Shown here: piece by piece, positions 16,295 to 26,480 of the stretch | How positions within the stretch are numbered: the first letter of the stretch is position 1 | How the letters are laid out: each line of letters starts with the position of its first letter | Source of the DNA: Parahaliea mediterranea | Lineage (GTDB): Bacteria; Pseudomonadota; Gammaproteobacteria; Pseudomonadales; Halieaceae | Assembly: GCF_017255185.1 (NCBI RefSeq) | Contig: NZ_JAFKCZ010000006.1 | Location: 248,001-312,000, forward strand | Direction: 5' to 3' | DNA length: 64,000 bases | Position numbers and translations under genes: made by a program | The notes under the pieces: model-generated | What the model was told of the DNA's origin: nothing | Databases searched by the model: none | What the model saw: only the letters and a program-made list of their open reading frames with translations

Positions 16295-17032
16295 ATGGGA
16301 AGCGACAGCCCCCGCCCGGGCCACTATTTATCCCGCAGTCTGCGGGACGAGGGCGAGGCACTGTTCGTGCCCGGCCATTTTCAATTTCGCGACGAAGCAC
16401 AGATGCTGTCGCTGGTAGCGGCCTATCCGCTGGCGCAACTGTTCACCGCGGAGCAGGGGCGACACCGGGTGACCGCCTCGCCGATGGTGGCCCTACCCCA
16501 GCGCGATGCGCGGGGTGCGCTGCAGTTCATTGGCCACATGGCGGGACGCAACCCCCAGGTGTCGGCCATTCAGGCCGGGGCACGGGCCACGGCGGTATTC
16601 AGTGGCCCGGGGGCCTATGTGTCGCCGCAATGGTTTCGCGTCACCCACACCGCCCCCACCTGGAACTACCGCGCGGTACAGGCCCACGGCCAGCTGGAAG
16701 CCATTACCGACCCCGAGGGTGTCCGCGAGGTACTGCGCCGCACCATCGATCACGTGGAGCTGGGCGCCCACCCCGACCCCGGCGCAACGCGCTGGACCCT
16801 GGACGACCTGCCCCGGGAGCGCGCCGATTTCCTGCTGGACAAGGTGACCGCCTTTCGCCTGGTAATCACCCACCTGGAGGGTGTGAACCGGCTCAACCAG
16901 GACAAGCACCTGGACGACATTCTCGGCATCATGGCGGCACTGTCGGAATCGCCACAACCCCAGGGCGCCGCGGTGGCCGGCGCCATGGCCGCGGAACTGG
17001 CCGGCGCCCTGCCCCTGCCGGTTTCGGCCTAA
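16295..17032 (+). CDS. FMN-binding PaiB-family protein
   Basis: A 245-residue protein of the PaiB/FMN-binding negative-regulator family, with a split-barrel flavin-binding fold. Family motifs are FVPGHF near residue 24, FIGHMAGRNPQ near 78, FSGPGAYVSPQWF near 101 and TAPTWNYRAVQAHG near 117. PaiB was described as a repressor of sporulation and protease genes in Bacillus, but most members are uncharacterised flavoproteins with no recognisable DNA-binding domain. The ribosome site GGAGGA is strong. It heads a probable two-gene unit with the LysR gene 48 bases downstream and shares a promoter motif with the peptidase operon across from it. Confidence 0.85.
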   Translation: MGSDSPRPGHYLSRSLRDEGEALFVPGHFQFRDEAQMLSLVAAYPLAQLFTAEQGRHRVTASPMVALPQRDARGALQFIGHMAGRNPQVSAIQAGARATAVFSGPGAYVSPQWFRVTHTAPTWNYRAVQAHGQLEAITDPEGVREVLRRTIDHVELGAHPDPGATRWTLDDLPRERADFLLDKVTAFRLVITHLEGVNRLNQDKHLDDILGIMAALSESPQPQGAAVAGAMAAELAGALPLPVSA

Positions 17033-17080
17033 GGGGCCGCGCGGGAGGCCCTGTTATGGTAGGCTGGCCACATTCGGTGT

Positions 17081-18085
17081 ATGGAATCTTTCATGGGATC
17101 TGACCGCCAAGCCACGGACCGCTACCGCGCCAAGCTCCCGGCGCGCAAGTCCATACCGCCCTTCGAGGCACTGCGCGCCTTCGACGCGGTGGCGCGCCTG
17201 GGGGGCATTCGCAAGGCCGCCCAGGCCCTGTGCCGGGACCACGCGGTGGTCAGCCGCCACCTGCGCACCATCGAGGACTGGACCGGCACGCCGCTGATCG
17301 AACGCACCGCCGCCGGCGCGGTGCTCACCGAGGCCGGCCGCCGCTACCACCGGCAGATCGGCCCCGCCATCGACGATATCGCCGACGCCACCCTGGAACT
17401 GCTCAAACTCAGCCAGGACAACTGCCTGCAAGTCTGGTGCATGCCCGGCTTCGCCCTGCACTGGCTGATCGGCCACCTGGCCGCTTTCGAGGAGGCCCAC
17501 CCCGGCCTCGACATCGAACTGCGCTCCACCCACGAACAGGCCGACTTAAACCGCATGGAAGCGGACGTGGACATTCGCCTGGTGCCCGCTTCCGAAATCC
17601 CCTTCCAGCCCTCCCCGGGGATCAGGGCCATGGAAGTCGCCAGCCCACCGATCATTCCGGTGGCCAGTCCCGACTACCTGTCACAGGTCGCGACGATCAA
17701 TGAACCGCGGGACCTCCTCGATCACGAACTGCTGCACGAGGAGGACTTCGACACCTGGCGCATCTGGCTGGCGGCGCACGACATCGAGGACTGCGAGTTC
17801 AGCGGCCCGCGCCTGTGGGACGGGCACATGACGCTGGCCGCGGCCCGCCAGGGGCGCGGCATCTCCCTTACCAACCCCCTGGTGGCGGCGGACGACCTGA
17901 CCAGCGGAGTGCTGGTGGAGATCGGCCGGGGCCGCCCGGAATTTCGCCCGGTGCATCCCTGGTCCTACTGGTTCTTCGCCCGGGTCGACCGCTGGGACAG
18001 CCCGACCATCCGCCGCTTCCGCAACTGGCTGTGCAAGACCGTGGCCCGGGAGATACCGTCCGCGGCCGCCAAGCGCGGCGACTGA
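17081..18085 (+). CDS. LysR-family transcriptional regulator (GcvA-like)
   Basis: A 334-residue LysR regulator. The winged helix-turn-helix spans about residues 26-86 (PPFEALRAFDAVARLGGIRKAA, with AVVSRHLRTIE as the recognition helix), followed by a periplasmic-binding-protein-like effector domain. The PPFEALRAF start of the domain is typical of the GcvA-type branch. The ATG at 17081 lacks a clear ribosome site; the ATG at 17093 is an alternative. It lies beside the peptidase, PaiB and aminotransferase genes whose promoters share a motif, so it is the best candidate in the window to bind that motif. That link is inference. Confidence 0.9.
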   Translation: MESFMGSDRQATDRYRAKLPARKSIPPFEALRAFDAVARLGGIRKAAQALCRDHAVVSRHLRTIEDWTGTPLIERTAAGAVLTEAGRRYHRQIGPAIDDIADATLELLKLSQDNCLQVWCMPGFALHWLIGHLAAFEEAHPGLDIELRSTHEQADLNRMEADVDIRLVPASEIPFQPSPGIRAMEVASPPIIPVASPDYLSQVATINEPRDLLDHELLHEEDFDTWRIWLAAHDIEDCEFSGPRLWDGHMTLAAARQGRGISLTNPLVAADDLTSGVLVEIGRGRPEFRPVHPWSYWFFARVDRWDSPTIRRFRNWLCKTVAREIPSAAAKRGD

Positions 18086-18167
18086 CCCCGCCCGGGCAGC
18101 GGCGGACCGCTACTCAATTTATGCTCCCTGGCTTATGCTGGAGCCTCCGCAATACTGAGGAGGCCCC

Positions 18168-18605
18168 ATGGTCACCGTAGACTGGTACGCATTCACCCCC
18201 TGGTCCGCCCTGATCGGCGGCGCATTGATCGGCCTGGCGGCCGCCCTGTTCATCCTGTGGAGCGGCCGTATCGCCGGCATCAGCGGCATCCTCGGCGGCC
18301 TGCTCCGGCCCGCCGAGGGCGACACCCTGTGGCGCGTGGCCTTTCTCGGCGGGATGATCGTCACGCCGCTGTTGTGGCAGATGTTCGACCGCCTGCCCGC
18401 GATCCGCATCGAGGCGGGCTATCCCATGATCATCGCCGCCGGCCTGATCGTCGGCTACAGCACGCGCCTGGGGGCCGGCTGCACCAGCGGCCACGGGGTG
18501 TGCGGCATCTCCCGCCTGTCTCCGCGCTCGCTGCTGGCCACCGTCTGCTTCATGGCCACCGGCTTCCTGACCGTGTATGTCGTACGCCACCTGGCGGGAG
18601 GCTGA
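18168..18605 (+). CDS. YeeE/YedE-family sulfur transporter, first half
   Basis: A 145-residue inner-membrane protein with about four hydrophobic helices and the conserved cysteine motif [14 protein letters not shown] (Cys105, Cys112). It is the N-terminal half of the YeeE/YedE fold, whose full-length members include the thiosulfate transporter TsuA; the cysteines pass the sulfur compound through the membrane. The gene ends one base before the start of its partner, and the two together match one full-length transporter. The ATG has GAGGAGG upstream. Thiosulfate or a similar sulfur species is the likely substrate by family only. Confidence 0.9.
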   Translation: MVTVDWYAFTPWSALIGGALIGLAAALFILWSGRIAGISGILGGLLRPAEGDTLWRVAFLGGMIVTPLLWQMFDRLPAIRIEAGYPMIIAAGLIVGYSTRLGAGCTSGHGVCGISRLSPRSLLATVCFMATGFLTVYVVRHLAGG

Positions 18606-18606
18606 G

Positions 18607-19020
18607 ATGAACCAACATTTCCTGACCGCCCTGCTCGCCGGCCTGATCTTCGGCCTGGGCCTGCTGGTTTCCGGCATGGCGAACCCGGCCAAGGTGCTTG
18701 CTTTCCTCGACATCGCCGGCGACTGGGACCCCAGCCTGGCGCTGGTAATGGCCGGCGCCATCGCCGTGGGCCTGGTGGCCTTCACCCTCGCCCGCCGCCG
18801 CAAGACCAGCCTGCTGGGCGAGCCCATGCGCCTGCCCACCGCGACGCAAATCGACCGCCCGCTGGTGCTGGGCAGCCTGGGCTTCGGCATTGGCTGGGGC
18901 CTGGCGGGCTTCTGCCCCGGCCCCGCCCTGGTGGCACTGGGCGCCGGCGAGGCCAAGGCGCTGGTATTCGTGGCGGCAATGCTCGGCGGCATGGGCGTGT
19001 TCGAGCTGACCCGGCGGTGA
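18607..19020 (+). CDS. YeeE/YedE-family sulfur transporter, second half
   Basis: A 137-residue inner-membrane protein with about four hydrophobic helices and the second conserved cysteine region, [12 protein letters not shown] (Cys103). It pairs with the preceding gene as the C-terminal half of a YeeE/YedE-type transporter. The ATG at 18607 has GGAGG upstream; an earlier in-frame start at 18577 would overlap the first gene and add ten unrelated residues. Its stop codon overlaps the start of a truncated isomerase-like frame. Confidence 0.9.
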   Translation: MNQHFLTALLAGLIFGLGLLVSGMANPAKVLAFLDIAGDWDPSLALVMAGAIAVGLVAFTLARRRKTSLLGEPMRLPTATQIDRPLVLGSLGFGIGWGLAGFCPGPALVALGAGEAKALVFVAAMLGGMGVFELTRR

Positions 19021-19229
19021 TCGCCGCCATCGGCAGTGCCATTGGCGAGGACGGCGAGGCGCTGGTGGCGGCGACCAGCGATCAGGCGATGAAAAACCGG
19101 CTGCGTATGAATACCCAGGAGGCCGTGGATCGCGGCGGCTACGGGTCGCCGACGATTTTCGTGGCTGGGGACGATATGTATTTTGGCAACGATCAGCTGC
19201 CACTGGTGCGGGGTGCGCTGGCTTACTAA
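19017..19229 (+). pseudogene. C-terminal fragment of a DsbA-fold 2-hydroxychromene-2-carboxylate isomerase
   Basis: A 70-codon open frame whose product matches only the last third of the HCCA isomerase/kappa-GST family: LRMNTQEAVDRGGYGSPTIF, then MYFGNDQLPLV. Intact members are about 200 residues with an N-terminal thioredoxin strand and active-site Ser, both missing here. It begins with a GTG that overlaps the stop codon of the YedE gene by four bases, so it could still be translated by coupling. Most likely it is a 5'-deleted relic fused at a deletion or insertion junction. The AT-richer segment begins just after it. Confidence 0.65.
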
Positions 19230-19385
19230 ATAGACAGGACCTCTATGCGGGAGCGGACATGGGGCATGTTATGCGCCTGATATTGGATGCAGTAAGGCAT
19301 GACACAAACCGTCTACAGTGCGGGTAACAAGTATGGCCGCGATACTGCTGGCGGTCGAAGTGCGTCTATTCGCAAGTGCCAGCGT

Positions 19386-20234
19386 TCATTCTACGGGCCG
19401 CCAAAACCATGCTCCATAAGCATCCTCGTGGTCAGAGCCTCTTATAAACGGATTGGCTCCAATACTTAGCTTCTCCCTGCTTGGCTCAAAGGGTTGGGCG
19501 TCATAAGCTGTGACAATATGCACCCAACCCTCATCGGATAGATCATCACTCAGCAGAGCAATCAAGTTGAGATTTATCACTTGTTCGAGCTCTCTATCCA
19601 TTTCTGCCTTGGTATAGATAAAATCTCCAAGGATGTAGCGATCCCTGGTTTTATAGGACTCAATGAGTAGCCGAACATCCTTACCGGAGGCCCACATGTA
19701 TCCGGTCAAGTCTATGGCGCTGCCGGGTAAATGGCCGGAACATAATTTGTCGGGACAGACTTCACGTATCGTATTGTAAGAATAGTTAACAAAATTCCGG
19801 GGCTGAAGCCATTCTTGCCCATTAACCCTGACGGGTCGATTGTCAGGTACTGCTATTTCGGGTGGCGTCTGTTTGAATACAGGCATGAGATAGAAGACTT
19901 CGGAAGACTTTACCAACTCTTGAAGTTGAACATTGTCTTCCGAACCAGGGTAGTCAGAAAAGTACAGCTTACACTCAGGATCGGCAGAGCCACCGCAAAA
20001 GAACCTGCTCCCCGAATTCCATTTATGGAAATACCAGCCTTCACCGGGTACAGCTCTGAATTCGTCGGAAAACCCTGTATCAGTTACGTCAACCACGCAT
20101 ACAAGACCAGCAACGCAGGTGCCAGAACCGGTTGATCGCACTTCCCCACCCTCCACAACAATAACGGCCAACTTGCAGCCCGGTACCGCCAGCGAGGAGA
20201 TGACGAACAGGAGCCCTATGATTGTTCGTCTCAT
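19386..20234 (-). CDS. Hypothetical lipoprotein
   Basis: A 282-residue protein I do not recognise. Residues 1-20 form a lipoprotein signal (MRRTIIGLLFVISSLAVPGC) with Cys20 as the lipidation site, so it is probably membrane-anchored in the envelope. The mature part has cysteine pairs (GTCVAGLVCVVD, FFCGGSADPECK, VCPDKLC) that may form disulfides; the early VTDTGFSDEFRAVPGEGWYFHKW region resembles bacterial surface repeat modules (cysteine-bounded, GxxFxxW-like). I chose the ATG at 20234 for its lipobox geometry over a GTG at 20261. Base composition is lower in GC than its neighbours. Confidence 0.7.
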   Translation of the reverse strand: MRRTIIGLLFVISSLAVPGCKLAVIVVEGGEVRSTGSGTCVAGLVCVVDVTDTGFSDEFRAVPGEGWYFHKWNSGSRFFCGGSADPECKLYFSDYPGSEDNVQLQELVKSSEVFYLMPVFKQTPPEIAVPDNRPVRVNGQEWLQPRNFVNYSYNTIREVCPDKLCSGHLPGSAIDLTGYMWASGKDVRLLIESYKTRDRYILGDFIYTKAEMDRELEQVINLNLIALLSDDLSDEGWVHIVTAYDAQPFEPSREKLSIGANPFIRGSDHEDAYGAWFWRPVE

Positions 20235-20589
20235 TAAATGCACTCTTTCGGGGAGGTGCACAATATTAGCAGTCGCGGGTCAAAACCCTGATTGATGGCG
20301 GTCAAAAAGCGATACTGTTCACAAGACGAATGGTGCTTATCAGCACTGTATTAATCGCGTAGAGAAAAGTTTAGCGAGCTTCGGTAAGGGATAGCAGTGA
20401 GGCGTGGCGCCCGCCCGGAAAACGCGTTGTGGAAGGAGATCTTTCTTAATTCAATACATCAATAAAATTGACATCGAGAAATTTCGATTCTGCTTGTCAC
20501 TACAATATCGATCTACCAACCTGATGCTCCGGGTCTTCCGGTCGTTGGGTGCCTTGCCACACTGACCGGAACATATTCACAAACCGTTA
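20235..20589. other. Intergenic region without recognised genes
   Basis: This 355-base interval lies between two leftward genes and is AT-richer than the surrounding core DNA. It should contain the promoter of the lipoprotein gene. I see no convincing -35/-10 pair, RNA gene or strong hairpin. Confidence 0.5.
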
Positions 20590-21354
20590 CTAGAAATGGA
20601 TCTGCAGGCCGACAAGCGGCCCGTGGGTCACGGTGTCGTACTTGAAGCTGCCCGGCGTGCCCACCTTGCCTTCTTCGTAGTCGACCCAGAGAAAGTTATA
20701 GCCAAGCTCCAGCCGCCAACGGTCGGTGAAGCTGTAGACAAACCCCGACTTCAGGTCGCCGGTATACTCGGAATCGCCCATGCCGACGTCGGCGTACAAA
20801 TACCAACGCCAGGCCTGCGTGAGCGAGGTGGAGGCCCGCAGCCCCAGGAATCCGTCCGTCCAGCTGGGATCGGCGCCGAGGGCGCGTTGGCCGAGCTGCT
20901 CCTTGCCGGGGCGGAGTTTCAGATCCAGTTCGTTATCCCAGTAGCGCGCGCCGAAGAAGAAATCCACGACGGAGCCATTGGCTAAATCCATGTGGTACAT
21001 GAGACCGAACTGGGTTACTGCCTGCCTCACCTCGGCCTCCACCCGCAAGCGCTCACCTTCGGTCCTGCCACTACCCTTGAGGTCCATCATGCCCCAGTCG
21101 AGGAACAGGCCCCAATTGCTCCGGTGATAGGCCTCAATGCGTACCATGCCCGCGGCGTCGAGTTTGTCGAGTATGCTATCAAAGTCCACACTCACATCCA
21201 GACCGTCGAGGCGCCCGAGGGCGCCGTCGCCCTCGATGGTGGTGGCGACCAGATAGGGTTCGACCATAATATGCCAGTCATCGACTGCCTGTGCCTGCGT
21301 GCCAGTCCACAATGGTGCGCAACAAACAAGGCATCTTGCAGTTTTCGACAACAT
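20590..21354 (-). CDS. Predicted outer-membrane beta-barrel protein
   Basis: A 254-residue protein with a signal peptide (about 1-23, ending AQA). The mature part alternates polar and hydrophobic residues in short amphipathic strands (MVRIEAYHRSNWGLFLDWGMMDL, FVYSFTDRWRLELGYNFLWVDY) and ends in IHF, the C-terminal aromatic used for outer-membrane assembly. Eight to twelve strands are plausible, as in OmpW/OmpA-like small barrels, but I cannot place it in a named family. GGAG precedes the ATG. The function is unknown. Confidence 0.75.
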   Translation of the reverse strand: MLSKTARCLVCCAPLWTGTQAQAVDDWHIMVEPYLVATTIEGDGALGRLDGLDVSVDFDSILDKLDAAGMVRIEAYHRSNWGLFLDWGMMDLKGSGRTEGERLRVEAEVRQAVTQFGLMYHMDLANGSVVDFFFGARYWDNELDLKLRPGKEQLGQRALGADPSWTDGFLGLRASTSLTQAWRWYLYADVGMGDSEYTGDLKSGFVYSFTDRWRLELGYNFLWVDYEEGKVGTPGSFKYDTVTHGPLVGLQIHF

Positions 21355-21554
21355 GCTATAGCTCCATCGGGGCTTGTATTAAAGCTCAATATAGACCGTG
21401 GCAACCTATTTGCCACCAAAGACGACGCTGGCGATCAGGACGAAGCCCACCCCCCAGGAATATCTCGTCTACACTTAGCTGAATGGTTTCCCATGGTTCG
21501 AAACCACCAATGACGCTGCAGCTGATCTACTGCCGCAGCAATGGGTGGAGCCTC

Positions 21555-22220
21555 ATGAATACGATGGCCATAACCCGGAGGGTTGTAATTCCCAGCGTAT
21601 TAACTTGCGTATTTTCCAGCCTGTTGGCCGCAGAAGTATCTGTTCCTGAACCCACTAAACTTCACGTCGTTGCATCGACAGAAGGCTCGAATGTCGTTTG
21701 GTCAGAACTGCTGGGGGAGATCGAAAGCGCCGATGCCAGCGCGGCAGTTACTGTGATTGATATCGAGGGATCAAATGCTAAAAGGGCCCGAGGTGTTCTG
21801 ATAGAACTTAAAAATGCAGCTTCAACAGACCATGTTTATGTCACGGACGACTTGCTCCCCAGTCTTCGAAAGGAGCTTCAGGAACTTGAGCTCAACCTCC
21901 AATACGCCGGTGAATGCGAAGCCAAACACCAGTGCGTATTAGGTATCGCGAGATGCAGACCCTCGCAAACCAAAAGACAGGCCTATTGTCCGGGTTTCTA
22001 TTCCACCGCAGAATCTGACGGCGGATTTATTCTGTCGACGCCGCGTAACACCTTTTTATTCCCGTCCATACGGGCTGCCCAGTTCGATAGCTTCATCAGT
22101 GAAGCCGTGCAGGTTTTTATAGCAAATGAAGCGCCTGACCATGGTGTTGACGAGCCTTCTGTGGATATCCTGGGCGTCAAGATCAAACGCGGTATGCGCG
22201 AAAATCGAGACCCGGAGTGA
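21555..22220 (+). CDS. Hypothetical exported protein
   Basis: A 221-residue protein of unknown family. The ATG at 21555 follows GGTGGAG and gives a short basic N terminus (ITRR) plus a hydrophobic stretch ending SSLLAAE, a plausible signal peptide. Starting at the upstream ATG (21483) would bury this signal. Residues about 35-110 alternate strands and helices (LHVVASTEGSNVVWSEL, AAVTVIDIEG, TDHVYVTDDLLPSL), like a Rossmann-type alpha/beta segment; a cysteine-containing loop (GECEAKHQCVLGIARC) follows. It is in the AT-richer orphan cluster, transcribed divergently from the beta-barrel gene. Confidence 0.6.
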   Translation: MNTMAITRRVVIPSVLTCVFSSLLAAEVSVPEPTKLHVVASTEGSNVVWSELLGEIESADASAAVTVIDIEGSNAKRARGVLIELKNAASTDHVYVTDDLLPSLRKELQELELNLQYAGECEAKHQCVLGIARCRPSQTKRQAYCPGFYSTAESDGGFILSTPRNTFLFPSIRAAQFDSFISEAVQVFIANEAPDHGVDEPSVDILGVKIKRGMRENRDPE

Positions 22221-22423
22221 CCAGGAGCCCAACTACACGATTTTTGCCCTATAGGAGAAATACCCTGCAGTGCAAATACACTTCGTGGCCGGGCGTAAAA
22301 CAGCACTTCTCAAAGAGGGCTTACGCGTGAATCCGGTACCGGATAAATACAAATCTCGAGGCAGAAAAATGCAAGGCACTGAATGGTGCGCGTACGTCAA
22401 CTGATGGAACCGATCTGTATGAC

Positions 22424-22801
22424 TTACGGCCTAGGGGTATAGGCCACTGCAAATCGCGTTGCCAAGCCAGATAAACGCCTGTCCAGGGTCCATAGCCTGC
22501 CACCAGGGGTCATAAGCGCGGAAGCCAGCAGGGCCATGTCTATCAGGCCGCAGCCCTGCCCGTACAGTTGATGTTGTTCGATGAAATCCATCACTTCCTG
22601 CATGCTGGCCTGACTAGCAGGACGCAACAGGGCAATATCGCGAAGTGTTCGTATTCTTGGGGCAGGGGGCGTGCCGCAAGCCAACTCACCCAGCACAAAG
22701 GGATGGGATAGTGCGTCGTCCTGCAGCAACAGGGAGACAAGGGCCTGATTACTGTTTCGGAAGTGATCCACCCAAACCGAGGTGTCAACCAGAACGCTCA
22801 C
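22424..22801 (-). CDS. vapC: VapC-type PIN-domain toxin ribonuclease
   Basis: A 125-residue PIN-domain protein. The acidic metal site is visible as Asp6 ([12 protein letters not shown]), Glu near 39 (VLGELACG), Asp near 88 ([12 protein letters not shown]) and Asp near 106 (WTLDRRL). VapC toxins cleave tRNA or rRNA until neutralised by VapB. Its start overlaps the end of the antitoxin frame by four bases, the standard arrangement. The pair borders the small orphan-gene segment, as such modules often do. Confidence 0.92.
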   Translation of the reverse strand: MSVLVDTSVWVDHFRNSNQALVSLLLQDDALSHPFVLGELACGTPPAPRIRTLRDIALLRPASQASMQEVMDFIEQHQLYGQGCGLIDMALLASALMTPGGRLWTLDRRLSGLATRFAVAYTPRP

Positions 22802-23004
22802 GTCTGGGCTGGATTACCCCGCCGGCGCGGAATATTCTCCATATCCGGGGCCTTCCCACCGAGGGCCGCCAGGCGCTTGCCTGACTGCACCCTGACAAAG
22901 GTACTGATGGCTTCCCGGAATAGGTCAGCTTTGTTCATGTCCGGATCCGCGACTTCCAGGGCCTTTTCGTAGAGGTCGTCGTCAATGGTCACAGTGGTTC
23001 TCAT
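22798..23004 (-). CDS. vapB: VapB-type ribbon-helix-helix antitoxin
   Basis: A 68-residue antitoxin beginning [16 protein letters not shown], the ribbon-helix-helix signature of the VapB/type II antitoxin group. The C-terminal half (RRRGNPAQT end) is the disordered part that wraps the toxin. The ATG at 23004 has GGTGAT six bases upstream; a GTG three codons earlier is less likely. VapB with VapC normally represses its own promoter, and a small dyad lies just upstream. Confidence 0.9.
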   Translation of the reverse strand: MRTTVTIDDDLYEKALEVADPDMNKADLFREAISTFVRVQSGKRLAALGGKAPDMENIPRRRGNPAQT

Positions 23005-23027
23005 GGCGATCACCCAGAATCAATTTT

Positions 23028-23043
23028 GATGCATTTACGCATC
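23028..23043. promoter_or_regulatory. Small dyad upstream of vapBC, candidate autoregulatory operator
   Basis: GATGC (23028-23032), six bases, GCATC (23039-23043) form an inverted repeat 24 bases upstream of the vapB start. This is where VapBC complexes usually bind. The arms are short, so chance is possible. Confidence 0.35.
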
Positions 23044-23089
23044 TAATCACACATCTCAAAGTGCCGCAAGATAGGCCGACCAACAACAG

Positions 23090-23994
23090 CTAGCCCGGCG
23101 CTTTTTCCCGCCGTAAAGGCTGGCACATGCAGTGCACCCCGCCACCCCCGGCAGTGAACATCGACACATCCGGGTCGATCACCGTCAGGCCGTGGGCGCG
23201 GCATTTTTGTGCCAGTTCGGTATTGTCTTTGGGCAGCAGCACGCGCCCGTTGCCCAGGGCCACCACATTGCAGCCCAGCTCCAGCATCGCGCGGTAGGAG
23301 ATGTCGATCAGCTCGATGCCGCGCCCACGCAGCCAGTCGACGAAGTCCTGTTCCAGGGCCTGGATGCAGGCCGCGGCCAACTTGTGATCGAGCATGGCCA
23401 GCTTGACGTCGAGGTGCAGGAAATAGGGGTCGAAGCGGTAACTGACGAATTCCCAGCCCTCGGCCTCGATCCAGTCCTGCACCTGGGCCAGGCCTTCGGG
23501 GCTGGTGCGCTCGCCGCTGGAGCCGCAGACCACCAGCCCCGGTTCCAGCACCATGAAGTCGCCGCCCTCGAACGCGCCGGCGGTGACCACGTCGTAGACG
23601 GGAATCTCCCGGTCGCGGTAGAACTCCAGTACCGGCTTCCACTCGCCGCGCCTCCAGGGGCTGTACATCTGGGTGACGATCGGTCCCCAGGGGGTCATCA
23701 CCGAGGAGTCCCGGGCGTAGAGCTGGTAGGGCAGCACCGGGTCCGGTTCCAGGATATGGGTGTTCACGCCGGCCTGACGGTAAGCGTCCAGCATCTCGCC
23801 GTACTGGGCGCGGGCGGTCTCGCGGTCGAAGCGGCGGCCCAACCGCTGGGAGCGCCGGGACATGGCGTTGCCGCTCTGCCAGCTGTAGTGGTCCATGGGG
23901 CCCAGCAGCACGTCGCGCAGTACGCCGTACTCGGAGTCCATGCCCCACTGGCTCAGGATGGGGCTGCCGCCGCCGGGCTGTCGGTGTGTCAGTT

Positions 23995-23998
<4 letters not shown>
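23090..23998 (-). CDS. Guanidine-modifying superfamily enzyme (dimethylarginine/arginine deiminase-like)
   Basis: A 302-residue enzyme of the amidinotransferase/deiminase fold, which attacks a guanidine carbon with a catalytic Cys. The key residues are all present: Asp97 (YARDSSV), Glu144-Gly-Gly-Asp147 (FEGGDFM), His195 (LHLDVKL) and the nucleophile Cys290 (GGGVHCMCQPL). Length and GGGVHCMCQP ending fit DDAH/deiminase rather than glycine amidinotransferase. It is the last gene of a four-gene operon and overlaps the M20 hydrolase by four bases. I infer hydrolysis of a guanidino acid (perhaps 4-guanidinobutanoate) to a ureido acid plus ammonia; methylarginine is another possibility. Confidence 0.88.
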
Positions 23999-25247
<1,249 letters not shown>

Positions 25248-25251
<4 letters not shown>

Positions 25252-26480
25252 GACTTACCCTCCGTTTCCGCGACAAACGCGGCAATGCGGTCAAAGGCCG
25301 GGCGCAGCACGTTGATCGGCTGGGCCAGGGACACGCGCACATAGCCGCGGCAGTTCTCGCCAAAGCCAAGCCCCGGCAACACCGACACCCCCGCGGCGTC
25401 CAGCAGGCGCTGCGCGAACACGGTGCCGTCGGCGGCAATAGCACGCACATCGATCATCACGAACATACCCGCGGCGGGTACCTGGCACTGCAGGCCCGGG
25501 ATCGCGGCCACCCGCTCGCAGACATAGTCGCGGCGCACCCGGTATTCCTCGCGCACACCCTGGATATACTCCTCGTCGTTGGTGAGCGCAAAGGCGGCGG
25601 CGTCCTGCACGAACTGGCAGCAGCCGAAGATCGTGGACGAGGTGAAATCCAGCAGGCGATCCGCCAGCGCGCGCGAGGTCACCGACCAGCCCAGGCGCCA
25701 GCCAGTCATGGCGTGGGACTTGGACAGGCCGTCGATGATGATGACGTTGTCCAGGCTCGCCGCCGCCCGGCGCAGCGATACATGGGGCGCGTCGAAGGTA
25801 ATCATCGAATACACCTCGTCGCAGATCAGCCACAGGCCGCGCTCGCGACAGATATCCGCCAGCGCGCGCAGGTCCGCCTCGGCGATCACGTTGCCGGCGG
25901 GATTGCCCGGGGTGTTGACCATGACCACGCGGGTCTCGGGGGTGATTGCCGCCTCGACCGCCGCCAGGCTGAAGGCAAAACCGCCATCGGCGTCCAGGTC
26001 AAAGGACTGCTTGCGGATATCGAGGGCGCGGAATATGCCCTCGTAGCCGATGTACATGGGCTCCGCCACCACCACGCCCTCCCCCGGATTGACCAGGGTC
26101 GCCAGCACCGAATAGATGGCATTGGTCGCGCCGGGAAACACCACCACCTCGTCCGGGTCGCAGGGCTTGCCGGAGGCGCGGGTTTCGATGTCGGCAATGG
26201 TCTGGCGCAGGCACGGCTCGCCGCGCCCCGGGGCGTAGTGGGTGCGCCCCTTGTGCAGGGCGTCGATGCCGGCCTGCACCACCCGCGGCGGCGTGGGCAG
26301 ATCGGGGTCGCCCACCGACAGCAGGTAGACGTCCTCGCCGCTCTCGAAGCGTTCGCAGGCGCGATCGTGCACGGCCCACACGCCCTGGGCTTCGTCCTCA
26401 AGGCGCCGGCTGAGTTGGCTGAACTGGCCGCTGAAGGGCCCAACGCTCACGTTCATTGCTTGATCCTCTGCTGTGTTCAT
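25248..26480 (-). CDS. Fold-type I PLP aminotransferase, AruH-like
   Basis: A 410-residue class I/II aminotransferase. The PLP lysine is Lys255 (LSKSHAMTGWRLGW), with Asn193 (TPGNPAGN), Asp221 and Tyr224 (CDEVYSMITF). The opening (VWAVHDRACERFESGEDVYLLSVGDPD) and overall pattern strongly recall AruH, arginine:pyruvate transaminase of Pseudomonas, which makes 2-ketoarginine. The ATG at 26480 overlaps the decarboxylase stop by four bases, the spacing seen throughout this operon; an ATG at 26456 with AGAGGA upstream is an alternative. Its pairing with an AruI-like decarboxylase supports an arginine or guanidino-amino-acid substrate. Confidence 0.88.
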
